Shown: positions 35,565 through 42,977 of the stretch, piece by piece
How the letters are laid out: each line of letters begins with the position of its first letter
How positions within the stretch are numbered: position 1 is the stretch's first letter
Origin: Palsa-872 sp036844615
GTDB taxonomy: Bacteria > Chloroflexota > Dormibacteria > Dormibacterales > Dormibacteraceae
Assembly: GCA_036844615.1 (NCBI GenBank)
Contig: DAIUFK010000001.1
Span: 49,067-113,066, forward strand
DNA length: 64,000 bases
Direction: 5' to 3'
Made by a program: the position numbers and the translations under genes
The notes under the pieces: model-generated
The model's input: the letters and a program-made list of their open reading frames with translations, nothing else
The model's database searches: none
What the model was told of the DNA's origin: nothing

Positions 35565-36944
35565 TCACTGGACGTACAGGCGCTCGCGGATTGCCTGCAC
35601 CTCGTAGCGCAATCTCTCGTCCTCCTTGAGCTCGTTCGCGATCTTCTCGATGGAGTGGAGCGCCGTCGTGTGGTCGCGGCCACCGAACGCTTTGCCGATG
35701 GCTGGGAGTGAAGACGGTGTCTCCTCGCGGACCAGGAACATGGCGACCTGCCGCGGAAACACTATGTGCTTGTCGCGGCGCTTTCCCTTCATGTCATCGA
35801 GAGTGACGTTGTAGTAGTCGGCCACGAGAGCCTGGATGCGTTCGACGTTGATGGGCTTGCGAGTGCCGGCGGGGATGATGTCAGCGAGCAGCCGCGCTGC
35901 CTCGTCCTCGTCGACCTGGCGCTGGTGCACCGCGGCGAATGCCTGAACCCTGGTGAGCGCGCCTTCCAGCTCTCGGATGTTGCGCTGGACCTTGTGGGCG
36001 ATGAAGCTCAGGACCTCCTCGGGGACGAGCGCGCTGTTGTCGCCGAGCTTGGAGTGCAGGATGGCAAGCCGTGTCTCGAAGTCTGGAGACTGGATGTCGG
36101 CGATCAAGCCCCACTCGAACCGCGACCTGAGCCTGTCCTCGAGCGTCGGGATCTCCTTTGGCGGCCTGTCCGAAGAGATCACGATCTGCTTGTTGATCTC
36201 GTGGAGGGCGTTGAACGTGTGGAAGAACTCCTCTTTGGTGCGGTCCTTGCCGGCGAGGAACTGGACGTCGTCGATGAGCAGCACGTCGACCGTTCGGTAC
36301 TTGTGCCGGAACTCACCCATGCGCGCCGTGGCGATGGAGCTGATCACCTCGTTGGTGAACTGCTCCGACGTGAGGTAGACGACCCGCTTGCGCGGGAAGC
36401 GGTCGTGCACCTCATGGCCGATGGCATGCATCAGATGCGTCTTGCCAAGACCCACGCCTCCGTAGAGGAACAGCGGGTTGTAGCTGTCGCCAGGCGCCTC
36501 GGCGACAGCCTTGGCTGCGGCGTGGGCGAACTGAGAGTTGTGACCGACCACGAAAGAGGAGAACTTGAATCGAACGTTGAGCTCTGAGGGCGGTATCGGC
36601 GGAGCATCCGGAAAAGCTTCGACTTCTTTGTCGTGGCCGTTCTCATGGACTGGGCTCAAAGCCTCCATGTCAATAGTGGCCACGGCCGGACGGTGCCCTG
36701 TGGGTGAGATGACAAAGTCGATGTCGACGTCTGAGCCGGTAACGGCCTGCAGCGTTTCCTGGATGAGGCCGGAGAACCGATCCGCCAGCCAGTCCTTCGC
36801 GAGCTTGCTCGGCACGCCAATCCGGTAGGTGTTGTTGTCGGTGGAGAGCACGGAGGTGTTCTTCAACCACATGTCGTACGTCCGCTTCGCCAGCTGAAAC
36901 CGCAGCTCCTCCTGCACCTGGGACCAGATCTGGTCCTGGTTCAA
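35565..36944 (-). CDS. dnaA: chromosomal replication initiator DnaA
   Basis: A 459-residue AAA+ initiator. Domain I begins LNQDQIWSQVQEELRFQLAK. The AAA+ core (about 110-325) has FVVGHNSQFAHAAAKAVAEA, Walker A YGGVGLGKTHLMHAIG, Walker B VDVLLIDDVQFLAGKD and the Arg-finger region RLRSRFEWGLIADI. Domain IV has the DNA-binding signature GGRDHTTALHSIEKI. TTG 36944 is preferred because GGAGG (36951-36955) lies 6 nt before it; a TTG at 36980 has no such signal. It faces away from rpmH across the likely origin. Confidence 0.96.
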   Translation of the reverse strand: MNQDQIWSQVQEELRFQLAKRTYDMWLKNTSVLSTDNNTYRIGVPSKLAKDWLADRFSGLIQETLQAVTGSDVDIDFVISPTGHRPAVATIDMEALSPVHENGHDKEVEAFPDAPPIPPSELNVRFKFSSFVVGHNSQFAHAAAKAVAEAPGDSYNPLFLYGGVGLGKTHLMHAIGHEVHDRFPRKRVVYLTSEQFTNEVISSIATARMGEFRHKYRTVDVLLIDDVQFLAGKDRTKEEFFHTFNALHEINKQIVISSDRPPKEIPTLEDRLRSRFEWGLIADIQSPDFETRLAILHSKLGDNSALVPEEVLSFIAHKVQRNIRELEGALTRVQAFAAVHQRQVDEDEAARLLADIIPAGTRKPINVERIQALVADYYNVTLDDMKGKRRDKHIVFPRQVAMFLVREETPSSLPAIGKAFGGRDHTTALHSIEKIANELKEDERLRYEVQAIRERLYVQ

Positions 36945-36980
36945 CTCAAGCCTCCCTGCGTCTTGCCGACGGCCGGCCAA

Positions 36981-37517
36981 GAGGATCGAGGGCTGTGGAA
37001 GGAGGTGGTTGCGGCTGGGGAAGACAGGCGGCTCTGCTCTGCAAATGCTGTGGACAACTTGGGATCAACTCAATTCCATCCTTTTCCCGCGTCTCGCCCG
37101 CGAAGCCGGCCCGGCATCGCATCAGAAGCGACCGCAGGTTCAACCGAAGCCCCCTGACCTTGAGCTCCGCGTCACTTGGTGCCTGTGGAAAAGAACGGAC
37201 CGGATTTCCACAGGTTGGCGGTGCCTACCCGTCCGAAATCCCCCATCCGGTCGATCCCGAAATATGGAAGCGGTACTATATGGTTACCGCGCACTCAACT
37301 ATAACTATTGTTGAGACCGAATGGTGCGACTCGTACTGGACTCGAGGTGCTGCCCCTACCCGGGCTGCTTCCAGGCGAGGAGTGTAGCAAAGGCTTAACC
37401 TCTCCGCAAGGTAGTACGTCCCCTTATGAAGTTATAGTAGCGGTGTCACGATCGCCATCAGCGTGGTTCGATACACTACCGCGGTCACGTAAGTCTCGGC
37501 AACTGGGGGATCCGGCC
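36981..37517. other. dnaA-rpmH intergenic region, likely oriC
   Basis: A 537-bp non-coding stretch between divergent dnaA and rpmH. It holds DnaA-box sequences: TGTGGACAA (37049-37057, the reverse of TTGTCCACA), TGTGGAAAA (37184-37192) and TTTCCACAGG (37205-37214). AT-rich patches lie around 37261-37315 and 37423-37440, where duplex opening could start. A short palindrome with CTCAAC/GTTGAG arms is at 37294-37315. The dnaA and rpmH promoters must be here too; TATAGT (37433-37438) is a candidate -10 for rpmH. No other gene is visible. Confidence 0.75.
37182..37214. repeat. inverted repeat of DnaA-box-like sequence in oriC
   Basis: CCTGTGGAAA (37182-37191) and TTTCCACAGG (37205-37214) are exact reverse complements separated by 13 bp. 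Each arm contains a TTTTCCACA-type DnaA-box variant, so two DnaA molecules could bind in opposite orientation. Confidence 0.65.
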
Positions 37518-37652
37518 ATCAAGCGAACCTTTCAACCGAAGAAGCGGTACCGCCGTCGAGTGCACGGCTTCCTGCGCCGCATGAGCACCCGAGGCGGTGT
37601 CCGGGTGGTGCAGAACCGCCGTCGCAAGGGCCGGCTGCGGCTTAGCAGCTAA
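37518..37652 (+). CDS. rpmH: 50S ribosomal protein L34 (apparent ATC start)
   Basis: A 44-residue basic protein KRTFQPKKRYRRRVHGFLRR with MSTRGGVRVVQNRRRKGRLR, unmistakably L34. The codon at the normal Met position is ATC (37518-37520). No ATG, GTG or TTG lies in frame between it and GTG 37443, which would add about 25 unlikely residues. GGGGGA ends 7 nt before the ATC and could be its Shine-Dalgarno. It begins the rpmH-rnpA-yidD-yidC-jag cluster on the right side of the origin. Confidence 0.9.
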   Translation: MKRTFQPKKRYRRRVHGFLRRMSTRGGVRVVQNRRRKGRLRLSS

Positions 37653-37654
37653 CC

Positions 37655-37677
37655 CCGCCTCTTTCGTGAAGAGGCGG
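37655..37677 (+). promoter_or_regulatory. hairpin enclosing the rnpA start codon
   Basis: CCGCCTCTT (37655-37663) and AAGAGGCGG (37669-37677) form a perfect 9-bp stem. The 5-nt loop TCGTG holds the rnpA GTG. It starts 3 bp after the rpmH stop and could act as a transcription attenuator or control translation of rnpA. Confidence 0.6.
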
Positions 37678-38025
37678 TACAGGCTCCGCCGGCAGGCCGA
37701 GTTCCAGCGTGTGACGGCCGCCAAGCGGGTTTACAGCGGGAGGGCGCTTGTCGCCTTCGCGGTGCCTAATGAGAGCGACCAGAACCATGTCGGCGTGACA
37801 GTCAGCCGCGCCCTCAAGAGCTCGGTCGAGCGCAACCGTGCCCGCCGCCGCGTGCGCGAGCTGGCTCGCGACATCTTGCTTGGGCCTGATTCGCCGCTGG
37901 CCAGCCTGGGAATACGATATGACGTGGTCCTGATCGCCCGGCCCGCGGCGCTGGAAGTATCATTCGCCGACCTGAGCGCGGAGACAGCGCAGGCTGCGCT
38001 CAGGCTCTCGAAGTTGAACCGATGA
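37666..38025 (+). CDS. rnpA: ribonuclease P protein component
   Basis: A 119-residue basic protein that assists the RNase P RNA in tRNA 5' processing. Markers are the N-terminal VKRRYRLRRQAEFQRV and VGVTVSRALKSSVERNRARR with VREL following, the RNR signature. GTG 37666 lies 13 bp after the rpmH stop, inside a hairpin loop and without a Shine-Dalgarno. Its stop overlaps yidD by 4 bp. Confidence 0.93.
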   Translation: MKRRYRLRRQAEFQRVTAAKRVYSGRALVAFAVPNESDQNHVGVTVSRALKSSVERNRARRRVRELARDILLGPDSPLASLGIRYDVVLIARPAALEVSFADLSAETAQAALRLSKLNR

Positions 38026-38231
38026 CGAGGATCCTGCTCGTGTTGATTCGCGGCTACCAGATGTCTTTCTCAAAGGTCCTGCCACCCTCATGTCGCTACT
38101 TCCCCTCGTGCTCGCAGTACACCTATGAAGCAGTGGAGAAGTACGGCTGGCTCCGGGGCGGATGGATGGGAGCGGCGCGCATCGCGCGATGCCATCCTTT
38201 CGCCAAGGGCGGCTACGATCCTGTCCCCTGA
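38022..38231 (+). CDS. yidD: membrane protein insertion efficiency factor YidD
   Basis: A 69-residue protein with the family signature LIRGYQMSFSKVLPPSCRYF, then PSCSQYTYEAVEKYGWLRGG and ARCHPFAKGGYDPVP. The three conserved cysteines are present. ATG overlaps rnpA. The downstream yidC frame is the same as this one after the stop. Confidence 0.93.
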   Translation: MTRILLVLIRGYQMSFSKVLPPSCRYFPSCSQYTYEAVEKYGWLRGGWMGAARIARCHPFAKGGYDPVP

Positions 38232-38303
38232 TCCCGCCACCAGCCTGTAACCGGAGAAAACGAACTGGGCGACATCCTCAAGTTTCTGGCGCCGATCCAC
38301 GAT

Positions 38304-39281
38304 TTGTGGGCGGCGATTTTCGTAGTCAACCTGGGGTGGGTGCTCAACTACATCTACGTCCATTTCCAGGCTGTGCCGACGCTCGCCACCATCGGGGCTT
38401 ACGGCCTTGCCATCATCGCGCTGACCATCGGCATCAGGTTGATCCTGGCTCCGCTCCAGCAGTTCCAGCTGGTCACCCAGAGAAAGTCCATGCTCGAGCA
38501 ACGCAAGCTGGCGCCACAGGTGTCCGAGCTCCGAAAGAAGTTCAAGAAGGATGCCCAGCGCCTCAACGCCGAGATGCAGAAGCTGTACGCCGAGCACGGC
38601 ATCAATCCTTTCGCCGGACTTGTCGGCTGCCTCCCTCTAATCGTGCAGCTGCCGATCTTGACCGCGCTGTATTACGTGTTCACCGGCTTTGCGCACGGGG
38701 CGAAGATTCCAGCCCACTTCCTGTTCATCCCCAACCTCAACGACAACCCGAGCCATCACGCTTTGTTCACGCTGCCAGGCCTTGGCATTGGCATCCCTGT
38801 CGCGGCCTATCTACTCTTCCCGCTCCTGGCCGCGGCGACCACCTTCGTGCAGACCAAGATGCTGCAGGTGCCGCCCGCTCCGAACCCCACCGAGCAGGAG
38901 CTCCAGACCCAGCAGATGCAAAAGATGATGGTGTGGATGTCGCCGCTGATGATCGGCTACTTCGCTCTCAACGTTCCGGCCGGGCTCGGACTCTACTGGT
39001 TCATCGGGAACTGCGTCGGTATCATTCAGCAGAGCTTTGTAGTCGGCTGGGGAAACCTGTTGCCGGGAAGATCGGCGCCAAGCGCGGCCGCGGCGGCTAC
39101 GAAAGGCGGCAGTGGTGGGGGACAGAAGGGCGGGCCCGACAGTGGGGGCAAGAGCGGACCTCCAGCCGGCCCCAAGAGCGGGCCCGGCAACGGGCCCAAG
39201 AACGGACCGGGAAACGGGCCCCAGAACGGGCCTCAGAACGGGCCCCGCAACGGGCGCAACCGAGGGAAACGAAAGAGATGA
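38304..39281 (+). CDS. yidC: membrane protein insertase YidC/Oxa1
   Basis: A 325-residue Oxa1-type insertase with TM segments at about 4-25, 30-50, 120-145, 180-205 and 225-250. The conserved core is IRLILAPLQQFQLVTQRKSM with the positive Arg, and NPFAGLVGCLPLIVQLPILT. The C-terminus is a long Gly/Pro/Asn repeat ending RNRGKRKR. TTG 38304 is the only standard start, but an in-frame CTG 38265 with GGAG 9 nt upstream would add GDILKFLAPIHD and better fits YidC N-termini. It works with SecYEG or alone. Confidence 0.92.
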   Translation: MWAAIFVVNLGWVLNYIYVHFQAVPTLATIGAYGLAIIALTIGIRLILAPLQQFQLVTQRKSMLEQRKLAPQVSELRKKFKKDAQRLNAEMQKLYAEHGINPFAGLVGCLPLIVQLPILTALYYVFTGFAHGAKIPAHFLFIPNLNDNPSHHALFTLPGLGIGIPVAAYLLFPLLAAATTFVQTKMLQVPPAPNPTEQELQTQQMQKMMVWMSPLMIGYFALNVPAGLGLYWFIGNCVGIIQQSFVVGWGNLLPGRSAPSAAAAATKGGSGGGQKGGPDSGGKSGPPAGPKSGPGNGPKNGPGNGPQNGPQNGPRNGRNRGKRKR

Positions 39282-39291
39282 GGTCGGTGTC

Positions 39292-39936
39292 ATGAAGTCA
39301 GCAGAGGGCCGCGGTCGTACGCTCGACGAGGCAGTGGATGCGGCGTTGATCGAGCTTGGCGAAACCCGTCGAAACGTCGACATCAAGGTGCTCAACGAGG
39401 GCGTGGAAGAGACGGTGGTCGAAGTCACCGTGATCGACCACGGGGCGGAATCCACAACAGGCGAAACCCCTGTCGACGGCAAGGGCGAGAAGGCGAGGAG
39501 CCTTGTCGACGGATTGCTGAAGCACATGGGGATACGCGCGGAGGTGACTGCTCGGCCAGGCAGCGATCCTCTGACGCTGGACATCAGCGGTCGAGACCTG
39601 GGCGCCCTCATCGGCTGGCGGGGAGAGACCCTACGCGCGCTGCAGTCGGTGACCAACGTAATGGTCGGCAAGCACCTCGCTGAGGGCGAGCGCATCATCG
39701 TTGACGTCGAGCGCTACAGGCAGCGGCGGGAGCACACAGTGCGTGAGATCGCACTGCGCGCTGCGCGTCAGGTGAAGATGACCGGCGATGCGATCACGCT
39801 CGACGCGATGCAAGCCTTCGAGCGCCGAGCGATCCACCTGGCGCTTGAAGGTGATCCTGAAGTGACGAGCTCCAGCATCGGCGAGGACCCCGAAAGGCGC
39901 GTCGTGGTCGGCCCCCGCAAGCCGGCGGCAGAGTAA
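39292..39936 (+). CDS. jag: Jag/KhpB RNA-binding protein
   Basis: A 214-residue protein with the three Jag domains. Jag_N is EGRGRTLDEAVDAALIELGE; the KH domain has DISGRDLGALIGWRGETLRA; R3H has FERRAIHLALEGDPEVTSSS and ends GEDPERRVVVGPR. KhpB-type proteins bind RNA and influence cell division and elongation in Gram-positive bacteria. ATG 39292 follows yidC by 10 bp, a common pairing. Confidence 0.93.
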   Translation: MKSAEGRGRTLDEAVDAALIELGETRRNVDIKVLNEGVEETVVEVTVIDHGAESTTGETPVDGKGEKARSLVDGLLKHMGIRAEVTARPGSDPLTLDISGRDLGALIGWRGETLRALQSVTNVMVGKHLAEGERIIVDVERYRQRREHTVREIALRAARQVKMTGDAITLDAMQAFERRAIHLALEGDPEVTSSSIGEDPERRVVVGPRKPAAE

Positions 39937-39942
39937 CGGCAT

Positions 39943-40218
39943 ATGCCGGGCCGGGCCGCGGCTGAGCGGATCCGGAAAGCGATAGCCCTGATCAACGCTG
40001 TCGAGGATGGCGCCGGCGACGAGGAGATCACGCCGACCGAGATCGCGGAGGCCATCCGTGATTGCCTCGAGCTCAAACAAGTGGACAGCGTGCCCAACGT
40101 GCGCCGCTATCTGGGCGAGGCGCTTGACGCCGTGTCGGACGGCATGCCCGCCGACTTCGTCGCGATGACGCTTTATGCGGCGCTTGGCGCCCTTCAGGAA
40201 GGCGGCGCAGCAGACTGA
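39943..40218 (+). CDS. hypothetical protein after jag
   Basis: A 91-residue soluble, helix-rich protein (RIRKAIALINAVEDGAGDEE, ITPTEIAEAIRDCLELKQVD). Nothing in it matches a family I recognise. It starts 6 bp after jag, so it is almost certainly in the same transcript. In many genomes this position is held by mnmE. Confidence 0.6.
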   Translation: MPGRAAAERIRKAIALINAVEDGAGDEEITPTEIAEAIRDCLELKQVDSVPNVRRYLGEALDAVSDGMPADFVAMTLYAALGALQEGGAAD

Positions 40219-40244
40219 CCGGCGGCTCATAACGAGCCCGCCAA

Positions 40245-40250
40245 TATACT
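40245..40250 (+). promoter_or_regulatory. -10-like TATACT before the M16 peptidase gene
   Basis: TATACT ends 9 nt before ATG 40260. No Shine-Dalgarno is present between them. Confidence 0.4.
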
Positions 40251-40259
40251 GGCCCTCCC

Positions 40260-41531
40260 ATGGCGGTCCCCCAGAAAGTTCACGGCCTGCCGGGAGGCGC
40301 GAGGCTGGTGATGGCTTCGATGCCGGAGCGCTTGTCCGCGAGCCTTGTCTTCATGTTCGGCGGAGGCTCTCGGTTGGAGGACGACCGGCTGGCCGGCGTG
40401 TCGCATTTCATCGAGCACCTCTTTTTCAAAGGCACGCAAAGGCGACCAACGTCAAAGGAGATCGCTGACGACATCGAAGGGGTTGGCGGATTCATCAATG
40501 CCTCCACCGACAAGGAGCTGACCGCTTACTGGACGCGTGTGCCGGCCGAGCATCTGCAGCTTGGGCTTGATGTGCTGTCCGACATCGTGTCGAACTCGAA
40601 GCTCTCCCCAGACGACGTGGAGCGGGAAAGGATGGTGATCCTGGAAGAGCTGAAGATGTACCAGGATCAGCCCCAGGACTACGCTCTCAACCTGCTGGAA
40701 GAGGTCATCTGGCCGGGGCACCCGCTCGGACGCGACATCGCAGGGACTGAAGAGTCGGTGGCGCGGCTCACGCGTGACGACATCCTCGAGTACGCCGACG
40801 CCCATTACCGGCTGCCCAACCTCGTCATCGGGGCAGCTGGCGCGATGGACGAGGCTGAGACGCTCGCTGCGGTGAGCTCGCAGGTCAAGCTTCCGTCGGA
40901 GCCAAACGGCATGTCGATTCCGGAGGCCCCCGTGCCGTTGGTAGGGTCGCACCTCGCGCTGCGGAGGAAGCGCACCGAGCAGGCCCACATCTGTCTCGGC
41001 GTGCGGGCCCTCAGCTACGTGCACCCCGACAGGTACGCGCTCGACCTCCTCAACACTGTGCTTGGCGAGGGCATGAGCTCACGACTGTTCCTCAACATCA
41101 GGGAACGACTCGGCCTGGCGTACGACGTGCACAGCTTCACGCAGAAGCATCGCGACACGGGCCACCTTGGCGTCTACCTCGGAGTCGACCCAAAGAAAGC
41201 GGTCGAGGCGATTCGTGCTGTGATCGCTGAGATGCACGCGCTCTGCGAGCACGACTTGGCCGAAGAGGAGCTCCAGCGTGCCAAGGAGTTCACCAAGGGA
41301 CGGTTGCGCCTGGACCTGGAGACCACGAACGGCGTCGCCTTCTGGCTTACCTACCAGGAGCTCCTGCTTGGCGAGATCAGAAGCATTGAAGACGAGCTGA
41401 TCCTGGTGGATGCGGTGACGGTATCGGACATCCGGCGGGTTGCGAACTCGGTGCTGCTGGCGCCGCTCCAGCTTGCCGTCATCGGTCCCTTTACTCGGGA
41501 GCAGGCCTTCAGGACAGCGATCGAGTCCTAG
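40260..41531 (+). CDS. M16-family zinc metallopeptidase
   Basis: A 423-residue insulinase-type peptidase. The inverted zinc motif is HFIEHLFFKGT (HxxEH), with the distal Glu expected in EEVIWPGHPLGRDIAGTEES. The C-terminal half has the Arg-Tyr region GLAYDVHSFTQKHRDTGHLG of M16B processing proteases. No signal peptide is visible, so it is probably cytoplasmic. Its stop overlaps the convergent lepB by 4 bp. Confidence 0.9.
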   Translation: MAVPQKVHGLPGGARLVMASMPERLSASLVFMFGGGSRLEDDRLAGVSHFIEHLFFKGTQRRPTSKEIADDIEGVGGFINASTDKELTAYWTRVPAEHLQLGLDVLSDIVSNSKLSPDDVERERMVILEELKMYQDQPQDYALNLLEEVIWPGHPLGRDIAGTEESVARLTRDDILEYADAHYRLPNLVIGAAGAMDEAETLAAVSSQVKLPSEPNGMSIPEAPVPLVGSHLALRRKRTEQAHICLGVRALSYVHPDRYALDLLNTVLGEGMSSRLFLNIRERLGLAYDVHSFTQKHRDTGHLGVYLGVDPKKAVEAIRAVIAEMHALCEHDLAEEELQRAKEFTKGRLRLDLETTNGVAFWLTYQELLLGEIRSIEDELILVDAVTVSDIRRVANSVLLAPLQLAVIGPFTREQAFRTAIES

Positions 41532-42109
41532 CCGGCGGTGACGGTGCCGGTCTCCAGGATTGGAAGCTGCGCGTAGATGTTGCCGAAGTGATTCAACGGC
41601 CAGATTCGAAACCAGGCGCGGCCGTCTATATGGTCGCGAGGGATGAACCCGATCACGCGTGAATCCTGTGAACGGTTGCGGTTGTCGCCCATCACGAAAT
41701 AGTCGTTTGGCGGAACCACCTCGCCATCGGGGCCGCCCCAGCTGCTCAGCGTGGTCCATGCCTCAGGCAGGTAAGGCTCATCGAGCTTATGTCCGTTGAT
41801 GTAGACGATCCCGTCGGTGATGAGGATTCGTTCGCCAGGCAGAGCGATGATCCGCTTGATGAAATCCTTGGAGTTGTCGGCGGGCGGCCGCAGGATGATG
41901 ATGTCGCCACGCTGCGGAGCGTGAAGGCGGTAGTCGATCTTGTTGGCGATCAGGTAGTCGTTGTCGTCGAGGGTTGCGAACATCGAGAGCCCTTCGACGT
42001 GCACAGCCTGGACGGCGAAGCTGATGCCGAAATAGAGGATGACCGCCAACACGATGACCTCGACCAGCTCGCGCAGTAGCGAACCGGCGGTTGAGGCGCG
42101 GTCAGGCAT
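41528..42109 (-). CDS. lepB: signal peptidase I
   Basis: A 193-residue membrane protease with one N-terminal TM (ELVEVIVLAVILYFGISFAV). The catalytic Ser lies in VEGLSMFATLDDNDYLI; the catalytic Lys is in KDFIKRIIALPGE; box E is FVMGDNRNRSQDSR. In the Ser box the usual Pro of SMxPTL is Ala (SMFATL). It cleaves signal peptides of secreted proteins. A short 31-bp gap separates it from parB. Confidence 0.93.
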   Translation of the reverse strand: MPDRASTAGSLLRELVEVIVLAVILYFGISFAVQAVHVEGLSMFATLDDNDYLIANKIDYRLHAPQRGDIIILRPPADNSKDFIKRIIALPGERILITDGIVYINGHKLDEPYLPEAWTTLSSWGGPDGEVVPPNDYFVMGDNRNRSQDSRVIGFIPRDHIDGRAWFRIWPLNHFGNIYAQLPILETGTVTAG

Positions 42110-42140
42110 CAGTGCTGCGGTGTGAAGGCCATACGTATTA

Positions 42141-42977
42141 CTAAACGAGCTTAGCGCACACCCGTTCCAGCTCTTCGCGGCTCGAGTACCTGATTTCCAA
42201 CCTGCCCCGGTTCATGCTGCCGGTGAGCTTCGCCGGGAGACTCAATTTCGTCTCGATCTCTGAGGCAAGAGCGCGGAGGTCGGCGGATCCATCGGTTCGC
42301 GGCTTGCGCCTCGGCTTGTAGGTGCGCACCCAGTTCTCCGTCTGCCTGACTGACAGGCGGCGCGCGATAACCACTTTCAGGCCATGCTCCTGCGCGGGCT
42401 GCGACTCCAGCGCGATGAGAGCGCGGGCGTGTCCCGCGCTGATGACGCCGGCAGCGACTGACGATTGGATGGCGGCGCATCCATTCAGCAGGCGGAGTGA
42501 TTGCGACACCGACACGCGGTGCTTGCCGATCTTCTGCGCAACCTCGTCGTGCGTCAAGCCGAAATCTTCGGTCAGGCGCCTGAAGCCGCCTGCCTCTTCG
42601 ATCGGGTCGAGGTCGGCGCGCTGAAGGTTCTCGATGAGGCCGAGCACCAGCTGCGAGTCGTTGCCTGAGTCCGAGCGCACGACAGCAGGTACAGCGGTGA
42701 TGCCGGCCAGGCGTGCAGCTCGCCAGCGCCGCTCGCCGGCGATCAGCTCGTAGCCGTCGGTGAGCCTGCGGACGAGCAGGGGCTGCAGCACGCCATGCCG
42801 GCGAATCGACTCGGCGAGCTCGCCCAGAGGCTCGGCGTCGAAGCGGGTGCGGACCTGTTGATGCGATGGGCGGATCTGGTCGACAGCGATCATCTGCGGC
42901 ACCATCGCCTCACCCTCCCGAGACATCGGGATGAGGGCGTCCAGGCCGCGGCCCAATCCACGCATGCGTTGTTTCAT
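42141..42977 (-). CDS. parB: chromosome partition protein ParB
   Basis: A 278-residue ParB/Spo0J. Markers are RGLGRGLDALIP, the CTPase region RRHGVLQPLLVRR and ELIAGERRWRAARLAG, the LGLIENLQRADLDPIEEAGG segment and the HTH GLTHDEVAQKIGKHRVSVSQ. ATG 42977 overlaps the parA stop (ATGA); a longer upstream frame lies inside parA and is ignored. It loads on parS near oriC; one degenerate parS-like site is at 47.08 kb. Confidence 0.94.
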   Translation of the reverse strand: MKQRMRGLGRGLDALIPMSREGEAMVPQMIAVDQIRPSHQQVRTRFDAEPLGELAESIRRHGVLQPLLVRRLTDGYELIAGERRWRAARLAGITAVPAVVRSDSGNDSQLVLGLIENLQRADLDPIEEAGGFRRLTEDFGLTHDEVAQKIGKHRVSVSQSLRLLNGCAAIQSSVAAGVISAGHARALIALESQPAQEHGLKVVIARRLSVRQTENWVRTYKPRRKPRTDGSADLRALASEIETKLSLPAKLTGSMNRGRLEIRYSSREELERVCAKLV

